64,000 nt of DNA from Xylocopa sonorina. Taxonomy: Eukaryota; Arthropoda; Insecta; Hymenoptera; Apidae. The notes under the pieces are model-generated. The model did not search any database. It was not told where the DNA came from and saw only the letters and a program-made list of their open reading frames with translations. Of the stretch, positions 22,991 to 36,277 are shown piece after piece. The stretch lies in contig NW_027490449.1 in NCBI RefSeq assembly GCF_050948175.1, positions 124,001-188,000 of the forward strand. Reading direction: 5' to 3'. A program made the position numbers and the translations under genes. Every line of letters starts with the position of its first letter. The first letter of the stretch is position 1.

Positions 22991-23114
22991 GCGCGCGCGA
23001 ACACTTCCAGTTGCTGGTTCAGCAGGCGAGTTTGGCTGGTTGCATGCGTCCAGGGGTTGATGCTGAGGGGTGCGAAGAGGTTGATGGGTGGCAGGCGGTA
23101 CGCCTGACGTCACA

Positions 23115-23700
23115 AAATGCGACACTTCCTTTCTAGGAAATTACGTTCCCAGATATCTCTGTATCGAAGCTATAGATTTCTAATTCTCCTTAAAACGCGA
23201 TATCGCACCTCATCTCTATGTCTCATGATAAGATATAATATTCATTGCAAGGTGTTATGTATTCCTCGTCTACACTTCAAATGAATGTAAATGCGACACA
23301 TCCTTGGCAGGAAATGGCGTTTGCAGATTTCTACGTATCGAAGCATTAGAGTTCTAATGCTTCTTAAAACGCGATATCGCAGCTCATTTCAATGTTTCAT
23401 GATAGGATATAATATTCATTGTGGAGTGTTATGTATACCTCGCATTCACTTCGTAAGAATGTAAATGCGACACTTCCTTGCTATTAAATAGCGTTTGCAG
23501 ATGTCTACGTATCGTAGCAATAGAGTTCTAATGCTTCTTATAACGCGATATCGCACCTCACTTCTATGTTTCATGATAAGGTATAATATTCATTGCGAAA
23601 TGTCATTTAAACCTCGTATTCACTTCAAATGTCTGTAAATGGGACACAACCTTGCTAGGAAATAGCGTTTGCAAATGTGTACGTATCGAGGCAATGGTGT
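23115..23700 (+). repeat. Divergent edge monomers of the right array
   Basis: The first three copies after island 2 carry GTCTACACTTC (23268-23278), TATCGAAGC (23162-23170 and 23336-23344), CTCGCATTCACTTCG near 23438, and more private changes than later copies. They resemble the edge copies beside island 1 more than the neighbouring core. Confidence 0.75.
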
Positions 23701-26700
23701 TCTAATGCTTCTTAAAACGCGATATCGCATCTCATTCCTATGTTTCATTATATGATATAATATCCATTGCGATGTGTCATGTATACCTCGTATTCACCTC
23801 AATAGAATGTAAATGCGACACTTGCTTGCTAGGAAGTAGCGTTTGCAGATGTCTACGTATCGATGGAATAAAGTTCTAATGTTTCTTAAAACGCGATATC
23901 ACATCTCATTTTTATGTTTCATGATAAGATATAATATTCATTGCGAAGTGTCATGTATAGCTCGTATTCACTTCTAAAGAATGTAAATGCGTCTATTCCT
24001 TGCTAGGAAACAGCGTTTGCAGGTGCCTACGTATCGTAGCAATAGAGTTCTGATCTTTCTTAGATCGTGATATAGCATCTCATTTCTATGTCTCGTGATG
24101 AGATATAATGTTCTTTGCGAAGTGCCATGTATACCTCGTTTTCACTTCAAAAGAAAGTAAATGCGACTACTGCTTGCTAGGAAATAGGGTTTGCAGATGT
24201 CTACGTATCGTAGAAATAGAGTTCTAATGCTACTTAAATCGCGATATCGCATCTCATTTGTATGTTTCGTGATAAGTTATAATATTCATTGCGAAGTGTC
24301 ATGTATACCTCGTATTCACTCCAAAAGAATGTAAATGCGACTATTGCTTGCTACGAAATAGCGTTTGCAGATGTCTACGTATCGTAGCTATAGAGTTCTG
24401 ATGCTACTTAAATCGCGATATCGCATCTCATTTATATGTTTCGTGATAAGATATAATATTCATTGCGAAGTGTCATGTATACCTCGTATTCACACCAAAA
24501 GAATGTAAATGCGACTATTGCTTGCTACGAAATAGCGTTTGCATATGTCTACGTATCGTAGCAATAGAGTTCTAATGCTACTTAAATCGCGATATCGCAA
24601 CTCCTATATATGTTTCGTAATAAGATATAATATTCATTGCGAAGTGTCATGTATACCACGTATTCACTTCAAAAGAATGTAAGTGCGACACTTCCATGCT
24701 AGGAAATAGCGTTTGCAGATGTCTACGTATCGTAGCAATAGTGTTCTAATGCTTCTAAAAACGCGATATGGCACCTCTCCCCTATGTTTCATGATAAGAT
24801 ATAATACTCATTGCGAAGTGTCATGTATACCTCGTATTCTCTCCAATCGAATGTAAATGCGACACTTCCTTGCTAGGAAATGGCGTATTCAGATGTCTAC
24901 GTATCGTAGCAATGGTGTTTTAATGCTACTTAAATTGCGATATCGCATCTCACTTCTATGTTTCGTGATAAGATATAACAATCATTGCGAAGTGTCATGT
25001 ATACCTCGTATTCACTCCAAAAGAATGTAAATGCGACTATTGCTTGCTAGGAAATAGCGTTTGCAGATTTCTACGTATCGTAGCAATAGAGTTCTGATGC
25101 TACTTAAATCGCGATATCGCATCTCATTTATATGTTTCGTGATAAGATATAATATTCATTGCGAAGTGTAATGTATACCACGTATTCACTTCAAAAGAAT
25201 GTAAGTGCGACACTTCCATGCTAGGAAATAGCGTTTGCAGATGTCTCCGCATCGAGGCCATAGAGTTCTAATGCTTCTTAAAACGCGATATCGCATCTCT
25301 CTTCTATGTTTCATGATAAGGTATAATATTCATTGCGAAGTGTCAGGTATACCTCGTATTCACTTCAAAAGAATGTAAATGCAATACTTCCATGCTAGGA
25401 AATAGCGTCTGCAGATGTCTACGCGTCGGTGCAATATAGTTCTAATGCTTCTTAAAACGCGATATCGCATCTCATTTCTATGTTTCGTGATAAGATATAA
25501 CAATCATTGCGAAGTGTCATGTATACCTCGTATTCACTCCAAAAGAATGTAAATGCGACACTTCCATGCTAGGAAATAGCGTTTCCAGATGTCCCCGCAT
25601 CGAGGCCATAGAGTTCTAATGCCTCTTACAACGCGATATCGCATCTCTCTTCTATGTTTCATGATAAGATATAATATTCATTGCGAAGTGTCATGTATAC
25701 CTCGTATTCAATTCAAAAGTATGTAAATGCGATTATTGCCTGCTAGGATATAGCGTTTGCAGATGTCTACGTATCGTAGCAATAGTGTTCTTATGCTACT
25801 TAAATCGCGATATCGCATCTCATTTATATGTTTCGTGATAAGGTATAATATTCATTGCGAAGTGCCATGTATATCTCGTATTCAATTCAAAAGAATGTAA
25901 GTGCGGCACTTCCATGCTAGGTAATAGCGTTTGCAGATATCTCCGCATCGAGGCTATAGAGTTCTAATGCTTCTTAAAACGCGAAATCGCATCTCACTTC
26001 TATGTTTCATGATAAGATATAATATTCATTGCGAAGTGTCATGTATAGCTCGTATTCACTTCTAAAGAATGTAAGTGCGTCTATTCCTTGCTAGGAAACA
26101 GCGTTTGCAGGTGCCTACGTATCGTAGCAATAGAGTTCTGATGTTTCTTAGATCGTGATATAGCATCTCATTTCTATGTCTCGTGATGAGATATAATGTT
26201 CTTTGCGAAGTGCCATGTATACCTCGTTTTCACTTCAAAAGAAAGTAAATGCGACTACTGCTTGCTAGGAAATAGGGTTTGCAGATGTCTGCGTATCGTA
26301 GAAATAGAGTTCTAATGCTACTTAAATCGCGATATCGCATCTCATTTGTATGTTTCGTGATAAGTTATAATATTCATTGCGAAGTGTCATGTATACCTCG
26401 TATTCACTCCAAAAGAATGTAAATGCGACTATTGCTTGCTACGAAATAGCGTTTGCAGATGTCTACGTATCGTAGCTATAGAGTTCTGATGCTACTTAAA
26501 TCGCGATATCGCATCTCATTTCTATGTTTCGTGATAAGATATAATAATCATTGCGAAGTGTCATGTACACCTCGTTTTCAATTCAAAAGAAAGTAAATGC
26601 GACTACTGCTTGCTGGGAAATCGCGTTTGCAGATGTCTACGTATCGTAGCAATAGAGTTCTAATGTTACTTAAATCGCAATATCGCATCTCATTTATATG

Positions 26701-29700
26701 TTTCGTGATAAGATATAATATTCATTGCGAAGTGTCATGTGCACCTCGTATTCACTTCAAAAGAATGTAAGTGCGACACTTCCATGCTAGGAAATAGCGT
26801 TTGCAGATGTTTCCGCATCGAGGCCATAGAGTTCTAATGCTTCTTAAAACGCGAAATCGCATCTCTCTTCTATGTTACATGGTAAGATATAATATTCATT
26901 GCGAAGTGTCAGGTATACCTCGTATTCACTTCAAAAGAATGTAAATGCGATACTTCCATGCTAGGAAATAGCGTCTGCAGATGTCTACGCGTCGGTGCAA
27001 TATAGTTCTAATGCTTCTTAAAACGCGATATCGCATCTCATTTCTATGTTTCGTGATAAGATATAACAATCATTGCGAAGTGTCATGTATACCTCGTATT
27101 CACTCCAAAAGAATGTAAATGCGACTATTGCTTGCTAGGAAATAGCGTTTGCAGATTTCTACGTATCATAGCAATAGAGTTCTGATGCTACTTAAATCGC
27201 GATATCGCATCTCATTTATATGTTTCATGATAAGGTATAATATTCATTGGGAAGTGACATGTATGCCTCGTATTCATTTCAAAAGAATGAAAATGAGAGT
27301 ATTGCTTGCTAACAAATGGCGTCTGCAGATGTCTACGTATCGTAGCAATAAAGTTCTAATGCTACTTAAATCGCGATATCGCATCTCATCTATATGTTTC
27401 GTGATAAGATATAATACTTACTGCGAAGTGTCATGTATACCTCGTATTCACTTCAAAAGAATGTAAGTGCGACACTTCCATGCTAGGAAATGGCGTTTCC
27501 AGATGTCCCCGCATCGAGGCCATAGAGTTCTAATGCTTCTTACAACGCGATATCGCATCTCTCTTCTATGTTACATGATAAGATATAATATTCATTGCGA
27601 AGTGTCAGGTATACCTCGTATTCACTTCAAAAGAATGTAAATGCGATACTTCCATGCTAGGAAATAGCGTCTGCAGATGTCTACGCGTCGGTGCAATATA
27701 ATTCTAATGCTTCTTAAAACGCGATATCGCATCTCACTTCTATGTTTCATGATAAGATATAATATTCATTGCGAAGTGTCATGTATACCTCGTATTCCCT
27801 CCAAACGAATGTAAATGCGACTCTTCCTTGCTAGGAAATGGCGTATTCAGATGTCTACGTATCGTAGCAATAGAGTTCTAATGCTAGTTTAATCGCGATA
27901 TCGCATCTCATTTATATGGTTCGTGATAAGGTATAATATTCATCGCGAAGTGTCAGGTATACCTCGTATTCACTTCAAAAGAATGTAAATGCGACACTTC
28001 CATGCTAGGAAATAGCGTCTGCAGATGTCTACGCGTCGAGGCAATAGAGTTCTAATGCTTCTTAAAACGCGATATCGAATTTCAATTCTATGTTTCACTA
28101 TAAGATATAATATTCATTGCGAAGTGTCATGTATACCTCGTATTCACATCAAAAGAATGTAAATGCGACTATTCCTTGCTAGGGCATAGCGTTTGCAGAT
28201 GCCTACGTATCGTAGCAATAGGGTTCTAATGCTTCTTAGATCGCGATATCGCATCTCATATCTATGTATCGTGATAAGTTATAATATTCATTCCGAAGTG
28301 TCATGTAAACCTCGAATTCAATTCAAAAGAATGTAAATGCGACTATTGGTTGCTAGGAAATAGCAATTGCAGATGTCTACGTATCGTAGCAATAGAGTTC
28401 TAATGCTTCTCAAAACGCGATATCGCATCTCATTTCTATGTTTCCCGATAAGATATAATATTCATTGCGAATTGTCATGTACACCTCGTTTTCATTTCAA
28501 ACGAATGTAAATGCGACACATCCTTGCTAGGAAATGGCGTATTCAGATGTCTACGTATCGTAGCAATAGAGTTCTAATGCTACTTGAATCGCAATATCGC
28601 ATCTCATTTATATGTTTCTTGATAAGATATAATATTCATCGCGAAGTGTCAGGTATACCTCGTATTCACTTCAAAAGAATGTAAATGCGACACTTCCATG
28701 CTAGGAAGTAGCATCTGCAGATGTCTACGCGTCGAGGTAATAGAGTTCAAATGCTTCTTAAAACGCGATATCGAATCTCAATTCTATGTTTCATTATAAG
28801 ATGTAATATTAATTGCGAAGTGTCATGTATACCTCGTATTCACTTCAAAAGGACGTAAGTGCGACACTTCCATGCTAGGAAATAGCGTTTGCAGATGTCT
28901 CCGCATCGAGGCCATAGAGTTCTAATGAATCTTAAATCGCGATAACGCATCTCTCTTCTATGTTTCATGATAAGATATAATATTCATCGCGAAGTGTCAT
29001 GTATTCCTCGAATTCTCTCCAAACGAATGTAAATGCGACACTTCCTTGCTAGGAAATGGCGTATTCAAATGTCTACGTATCGTAGAAATAGAGTTCTAAT
29101 GCTACTTAAATCGCGATATCGCATCTCATTTTATATGTTTCGTGATAAGATATAATATTCATTGCGAAGTGTCATGTACACATCGTTTTCACTTCAAAAG
29201 AATGAAAATGCGAGTATTGCTTGCTAGGAAACAGCGTTTGCAGATGTCTACGTATCGTAGCAATAAAGTTCTAATGCTACTTAAATCGCGATATCGCATC
29301 TCATCTATATGTTTCGTGATAAGATATAATATTTACTGCGAAGTGTCATGTATACCTCGTATTCACTTCAAAAGAATGTAAATGCGACACTTCCATGCTA
29401 GGAAATAGCGTTTCCAGATGTCCCCGCATCGAGGCCATGGAGTTCTAATGCTTCTTACAACGCGATATCGCATCTCTCTTCTATGTTTCATGATAAGATA
29501 TAATATTCATTGCGAAGTGTCATGTATACCTCGTATTCAATTCAAAAGTATGTAAATGCGATTATTGCCTGCTAGGAAATAGCGTTTGCAGATGTCTACG
29601 TATCGTAGCAATAGTGTTCTAATGCTACTTAAATCGCGATATCGCATCTCATTTATATGTTTCGTGATAAGGTATAATATTCATTGCGAAGTGCCATGTA

Positions 29701-29884
29701 TATCTCGTATTCAATTCAAAAGAATGTAAGTGCGGCACTTCCATGCTAGGTAATAGCGTTTGCAGATATCTCCGCATCGAGGCCATAGAGTTCTAATGCT
29801 TCTTAAAACGCGAAATCGCATCTCACTTCTATGTTTCATGATAAGATATAATATTCATTGCGAAGTGTCATGTATAGCTCGTAT

Positions 29885-31922
29885 TCACTTCTAAAGAATG
29901 TAAATGCGTCTATTCCTTGCTAGGAAACAGCGTTTGCATGTGCCTACGTATCGTAGCAATAGAGTTCTGATGTTTCTTAGATAGCGATATCGCATCTCAT
30001 TCCTATGTATCGTGATAAATTATAATATTCATTCCGAAGTGTCATGTAAACCTCGAATTCACTTCAAAAGAATGTAAATGCGACTATTGGTTGCTAGGAA
30101 ATAGCGATTGCAGATGTCTACGTATCGTAGCAATAGAGTTCTAATGCTTCTCAAAACGCGATATCGCATCTCATTTCTATGTTTCCCGATAAAATATAAT
30201 ATTCATTGCGAAGTGTCATGTACACCTCGTATTCATTTCAAAAGAATGTAAATGCGACACTTCCATGCAAGGAAATAGCGACTGCAGATGTCTACGCGTC
30301 GAGGCAATAGAGTTCTAATGCTTCTTAAAACGCGATATCGCATCTCACTTCTATGTTTCATGATAAGATATAATATTCATTGCGAAGTGTCATGTATACC
30401 TCGTATTCCCTCCAAACGAATGTAAATGCGACACATCCTTGCTAGGAAATGGCGTATTCAGATGTCTACGTATCGTAGCAATAGAGTTCTAATGCTACTT
30501 GAATCGCAATATCGCATCTCATTTATATGTTTCTTGATAAGATATAATATTCATCGCGAAGTGTCAGGTATACCTCGTATTCACTTCAACAGAATGTAAA
30601 TGCGACACTTCCATGCTAGGAAGTAGCGTCTGCAGATGTCTACGCGTCGAGGCAATAGAGTTCTAATGCTTCTTAAAACGCGATATCGAACCTCAATTCT
30701 ATGTTTCGTGATAAGATATAATATTCATTGCGAAGTGTCATGTACACATCGTTTTCACTTCAAAAGAATGAAAATACGAGTATTGCTTGCTAGGAAACAG
30801 CGTTTGCAGATGTCTACGTATCGTAGCAATAAAGTTCTAATGCTACTTAAATCGCGATATCGCATCTCATCTATATGTTTCGTGATAAGATATAATATTT
30901 ACTGCGAAGTGTCATGTATACCTCGTATTCACTTCAAAAGAATGTAAATGCGACACTTCCATGCTAGGAAATAGCGTTTCCAGATGTCCCCGCATCGAGG
31001 CCATAGAGTTCTAATGCTTCTTACAACGCGATATCGCATCTCTCTTCTATGTTTCATGATAAGATATAATATTCATTGCGAAGTGTCATGTATACCTCGT
31101 ATTCACTTCTAGAGAATGTAAATGCGTCTATTCCTTGCTAGGAAACAGCGTTTGCATGTGCCTACGTATCGTAGCAATAGAGTTCTGATGTTTCTTAGAT
31201 AGCGATATCGCATCTCATTCCTATGTATCGTGATAAGTTATAATATTCATTCCGAAGTGTCATGTAAACCTCGAATTCACTTCAAAAGAATGTAAATGCG
31301 ACTATTGGTTGCTAGGAAATAGCGATTGCAGATGTCTACGTATCGTAGCAATAGAGTTCTAATGCTTCTCAAAACGCGATATCGCATCTCATTTCTATGT
31401 TTCCCGATAAAATATAATATTCATTGCGAAGTGTCATGTACACCTCGTATTCATTTCAAAAGAATGTAAATGCGACACTTCCATGCAAGGAAATAGCGAC
31501 TGCAGATGTCTACGCGTCGAGGCAATAGAGTTCTAATGCTTCTTAAAACGCGATATCGCATCTCACTTCTATGTTTCATGATAAGATATAATATTCATTG
31601 CGAAGTGTCATGTATACATCGTATTCCCTCCAAACGAATGTAAATGCGACACATCCTTGCTAGGAAATGGCGTATTCAGATGTCTACGTATCGTAGCAAT
31701 AGAGTTCTAATGCTACTTGAATCGCAATATCGCATCTCATTTATATGTTTCTTGATAAGATATAATATTCATCGCGAAGTGTCAGGTATACCTCGTATTC
31801 ACTTCAACAGAATGTAAATGCGACACTTCCATGCTAGGAAGTAGCGTCTGCAGATGTCTACGCGTCGAGGCAATAGAGTTCTAATGCTTCTTAAAACGCG
31901 ATATCGAATCTCAATTCTATGT
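29885..31922 (+). repeat. 7-monomer higher-order repeat (period 1,218 bp)
   Basis: About 29885-30704 recurs at 31103-31922. TGCATGTGCCTACG is at 29935 and 31153, then TTAGATAGCGATATCGC, TTCCCGATAAAATATAAT and GGAAATAGCGACTGC recur in the same order. The offset of 1,218 is exactly seven monomers. A nine-monomer offset (1,566 bp) also links about 29142 to 30708, so this zone has been reshuffled more than once. The whole pattern is present again 28,716 bp downstream. Confidence 0.85.
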
Positions 31923-31969
31923 TTCATTATAAGATGTAATATTCATTGCGAAGTGTCATGTATACCTCG

Positions 31970-32320
31970 TATTCACTTCAAAAGAACGTAAGTGCGACAC
32001 TTCCATGCTAGGAAATAGCGTATGCAGATGTCTACGCGTCGGGGCAATATAGTTCTAATGCTTCTTAAAACGCGATATCGCATCTCACTTATATGTTACA
32101 TGATAAGATATAATATTCAATGCGAAGTGTCATGTATACCCCGTATTCACTTCAAAAGAACGTAAGTGCGACACTTCCATGCTAGGAAATAGCGTATGCA
32201 GATGTCTACGCGTCGGGGCAATATAGTTCTAATGCTTCTTAAAACGCGATATCGCATCTCACTTCTGTGTTTCATGATAAGATATAATATTCAATGCGAA
32301 GTGTCATGTACACCTTGGTT
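31970..32320 (+). repeat. Adjacent monomer duplication
   Basis: Two neighbouring monomers are nearly identical, sharing AAAGAACGTAAGTGCG, AGCGTATGCAG, GCGTCGGGGCAATATAG and ATATTCAATGCGAAG. This is a single-unit duplication with offset about 174 bp, the smallest step of array growth seen here. Confidence 0.8.
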
Positions 32321-32632
32321 TCAATTCAAAAGAAAGTAAATGCGACTACTGCTTGCTGGGAAATAGCGTTTGCAGATGTCTACGTATCGTAGCAATAGAG
32401 TTCTAATGCTACTTAAATCGCAATATCGCATCTCATTTATATGTTTCGTGATAAGATATAATATTCATTGCGAAGTGTCATGTGCACCTCGTATTCACTT
32501 CAAAAGAATGTAAGTGCGACACTTCCATGCTAGGAAATAGCGTTTGCAGATGTTTCCGCATCGAGGCCATGGAGTTCTAATGCTTCTTAAAACGCGATAT
32601 CGCTTCTCTCTTCTATGTTTCATGATATGATA

Positions 32633-35600
32633 TAATATTCATTGCGAAGTGTCATGTATACCTCGTATTCACTTCAAGAGAATGTAAATGCGATACTTCC
32701 ATGCTAGGAAATAGCGTTTGCAGGTGTCTCCGCATCGAGGCCATAGAGTTCTAGTGAATCTTAAAACGCGATAACGCATCTCTCTTCTATGTTTCATGAT
32801 AAGATATAATATTCATTGCGAAGTGTCATGTATTCCTCGAATTCTCTCCAAACGAATGTAAATGCGACACTTCCTTGCTAGGAAATGGCGTATTCAAATG
32901 TCTACGTATCGCAGAAATAGAGTTCTAATGCTACTTAAATCGCGATATCGCATCTCATTTTATATGTTTTGTGATAAGATATAATATTCATTGCGAAGTG
33001 TCATGTATACCTCGTATTCACTCCAAAAGAATGTAAATGCGGCTATTGCTTGCTACGAAATAGCGTTTGCAGATGTCTACGTATCGTAGCAATAGAGCTT
33101 TAGTGCTACTTAAATCGCGATATCGCAACTCATATATATGTTTCGTAATAAGATATAATATTCATTGCGAAGTGTCATGTATACCACGTATTCGCTTCAA
33201 AAGAATGTAAGTGCGACACTTCCATGCTAGGAAATAGCGTTTGCAGATGTCTCCGCATCGTGGCCATAGTGTTCTAATGCTTCTTAAAACGCGAAATCGC
33301 ATCTCTCTTCTATGTTACATGATAAGATATAATATTCATTGCGAAGTGTCATGTATACCTCGTATTCCCTCCAAACGAATGTAAATGCGACTCTTCCATG
33401 CTAGGAAATGGCGTATTCAGATGTCTACGTATCGTAGCAATAGAGTTCTAATGCTAGTTAAATCGCGATATCGCATCTCATTTATATGGTTCGTGATAAG
33501 ATATAATATTCATCGCGAAGTGTCAGGTATACCTCGTATTCACTTCAAAAGAATGTAAATGCGACACTTCCATGCTAGGAAATAGCGTCTGCAGATGTCT
33601 ACGCGTCGAGGCAATAGAGTTCTAATGCTTCTTAAAACGCGATATCGAATTTCAATTCTATGTTTCATTATAAGATATAATATTCATTGCGAAGTGTCAT
33701 GTATACCTCGTATTCACATCAAAAGAATGTAAATCCGACTATTCCTTGCTAGGGCATAGCGTTTGCAGATGCCTACGTATCGTAGCAATAGGGTTCTAAT
33801 GCTTCTTAGATCGCGATATCGCATCTCATATCTATGTATCGTGATAAGTTATAATATTCATTCCGAAGTGTCATGAAAACCTCGAATTCACTTCAAAAGA
33901 ATGTAAATGCGACTATTGGTTGCTAGGAAATAGCAATTGCAGATGTCTACGTATCGTAGCAATAGAGTTCTAATGCTTCTCAAAACGCGATATCGCATCT
34001 CATTTCTATGTTTCCCGATAAGATATAATATTCATTGCGAAGTGTCATGTACACCTCGTATTCATTTCAAAAGAATGTAAATGCGACACTTCCATGCTAA
34101 GAAATAGCGACTGCAGATGTCTACGCGTCGAGGCAATAGAGTTCTAATGCTTCTTAAAACGCGATATCGCATCTCACTTCTATGTTTCATGATAAGATAT
34201 AATATTCATTGCGAAGTTTCATGTATACCTCGTATTCCCTCCAAACGAATGTAAATGCGACACATCCTTGCTAGGAAATGACGTATTCAGATGTCTACGT
34301 ATCGTAGCAATAGAGTTCTAATGCTACTTGAATCGCAATATCGCATCTCATTTATATGTTTCTTGATAAGATATAATATTCATCGCGAAGTGTCAGGTAT
34401 ACCTCGTATTCACTTCAAAAGAATGTAAATGCGACACTTCCATGCTAGGAAGTAGCATCTGCAGATGTCTACGCGTCGAGGCAATAGAGTTCTAATGCTT
34501 CTTAAAACGCGATATCGAATCTCAATTCTATGTTTCATTATAAGATGTAATATTCATTGCGAAGTGTCATGTATACCTCGTATTCACTTCAAGAGAATGT
34601 AAATGCGATACTTCCATGCTAGGAAATAGCGTTTGCAGGTGTCTCCGCATCGAGGCCATAGAGTTCTAGTGAATCTTAAAACGCGATAACGCATCTCTCT
34701 TCTATGTTTCATGATAAGATATAATATTCATTGCGAAGTGTCATGTATTCCTCGAATTCTCTCCAAACGAATGTAAATGCGACACTTCCTTGCTAGGAAA
34801 TGGCGTATTCAAATGTCTACGTATCGCAGAAATAGAGTTCTAATGCTACTTAAATCGCGATATCGCATCTCATTTTATATGTTTTGTGATAAGATATAAT
34901 ATTCATTGCGAAGTGTCATGTATACCTCGTATTCACTCCAAAAGAATGTAAATGCGACTATTGCTTGCTACGAAATAGCGTTTGCAGATGTCTACGTATC
35001 GTAGCAATAGAGCTTTAGTGCTACTTAAATCGCGATATCGCAACTCATATATATGTTTCGTAATAAGATATAATATTCATTGCGAAGTGTCATGTATACC
35101 ACGTATTCGCTTCAAAAGAATGTAAGTGCGACACTTCCATGCTAGGAAATAGCGTTTGCAGATGTCTCCGCATCGTGGCCATAGTGTTCTAATGCTTCTT
35201 AAAACGCGAAATCGCATCTCTCTTCTATGTTACATGATAAGATATAATATTCATTGCGAAGTGTCATGTATACCTCGTATTCCCTCCAAACGAATGTAAA
35301 TGCGACTCTTCCATGCTAGGAAATGGCGTATTCAGATGTCTACGTATCGTAGCAATAGAGTTCTAATGCTAGTTAAATCGCGATATCGCATCTCATTTAT
35401 ATGGTTCGTGATAAGATATAATATTCATCGCGAAGTGTCAGGTATACCTCGTATTCACTTCAAAAGAATGTAAATGCGACACTTCCATGCTAGGAAATAG
35501 CGTCTGCAGATGTCTACGCGTCGAGGCAATAGAGTTCTAATGCTTCTTAAAACGCGATATCGAATTTCAATTCTATGTTTCATTATAAGATATAATATTC

Positions 35601-36277
35601 ATTGCGAAGTGTCATGTATACCTCGTATTCACATCAAAAGAATGTAAATCCGACTATTCCTTGCTAGGGCATAGCGTTTGCAGATGCCTACGCATCGTAG
35701 CAATAGGGTTCTAATGCTTCTTAGATCGCGATATCGCATCTCATATCTATGTATCGTGATAAGTTATAATATTCATTCCGAAGTGTCATGAAAACCTCGA
35801 ATTCACTTCAAAAGAATGTAAATGCGACTATTGGTTGCTAGGAAATAGCAATTGCAGATGTCTACGTATCGTAGCAATAGAGTTCTAATGCTTCTCAAAA
35901 CGCGATATCGCATCTCATTTCTATGTTTCCCGATAAGATATAATATTCATTGCGAAGTGTCATGTACACCTCGTATTCATTTCAAAAGAATGTAAATGCG
36001 ACACTTCCATGCTAAGAAATAGCGACTGCAGATGTCTACGCGTCGAGGCAATAGAGTTCTAATGCTTCTTAAAACGCGATATCGCATCTCACTTCTATGT
36101 TTCATGATAAGATATAATATTCATTGCGAAGTTTCATGTATACCTCGTATTCCCTCCAAACGAATGTAAATGCGACACATCCTTGCTAGGAAATGACGTA
36201 TTCAGATGTCTACGTATCGTAGCAATAGAGTTCTAATGCTACTTGAATCGCAATATCGCATCTCATTTATATGTTTC
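32633..36277 (+). repeat. 11-monomer higher-order repeat (period 1,915 bp)
   Basis: About 32633-34362 recurs at 34548-36277 with offset 1,915 bp (eleven monomers plus one base). ACTTCAAGAGAATG is at 32671 and 34586, and GAGCTTTAGTGCTAC, TGTTTTGTGATAAG and GTGGCCATAGTGTTC recur in order. Two differences seen are GCGGCTATTGC near 33,040 against GCGACTATTGC near 34,955, and TACGTATCG near 33,775 against TACGCATCG near 35,690. The repeat ends where TTTCTTGATAAG becomes TTTCGTGATAAG. Confidence 0.88.

Larger units (their letters stand above)
21533..23114 (-). mobile_element. Island 2: probable truncated LTR retrotransposon, minus strand
   Basis: This 1.58-kb non-satellite segment sits between oppositely oriented satellite arrays. 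Read on the minus strand it begins TGTGACGTCAGG. It runs through about 690 bp of LTR-like sequence with a TATATAAG box, then a degenerate lysine-type primer-binding site, then an AT-rich leader of about 340 bp, then overlapping open frames where gag would lie. This order is that of the 5' end of a gypsy or BEL-type element. Protease, reverse transcriptase, integrase and a second LTR are absent. The ends show short inverted similarity (TCACGTCCGG against TGACGTCAGG, 8 of 10), so a different, inverted-repeat element cannot be excluded. Confidence 0.5.
22425..23114 (-). repeat. Candidate long terminal repeat of island 2
   Basis: On the minus strand it starts with TGTGACGTC and ends at about GATCGTTA before the primer-binding-site-like motif, about 690 bp. 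It includes a minisatellite in its first part (22834-22990), a TATATAAG box, and a very GC-rich, CpG-rich segment (22490-22660) downstream of the box. Only one copy is present, so the LTR identity cannot be confirmed by a matching partner. Confidence 0.4.
23919..35284 (+). repeat. Large segmental duplication, copy 1 (at least 11.37 kb)
   Basis: Every stretch I compared from 23919 onward recurs exactly 28,716 bp downstream (165 monomers plus 6 bp). This includes rare variants such as GTGATATAGCATC at about 24068, the aberrant ATTCAATGCGAAG monomers near 32,110 and 32,290, and GCGGCTATTGC near 33,040. The one difference I found is A33964 against G62680. Upstream of 23919 the two places differ at once. 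The copy ends only because the window ends at the partner, so the true length is unknown. Confidence 0.93.

Noticed and set aside
22730..23136. Frames on both strands through the minisatellite, with repeated HSHRRVYLS-like peptides
   Set aside because: They arise from a minisatellite whose unit lengths are multiples of three, open on both strands at once and extending into satellite DNA.
27149..27466. 105-codon open frame with internal 58-residue repetition (also 29142-29381, 30636-30947 and their copies at +28,716)
   Set aside because: It is satellite sequence read in phase. The typical monomer has TAA and TAG in this frame, and no gene signals are present.
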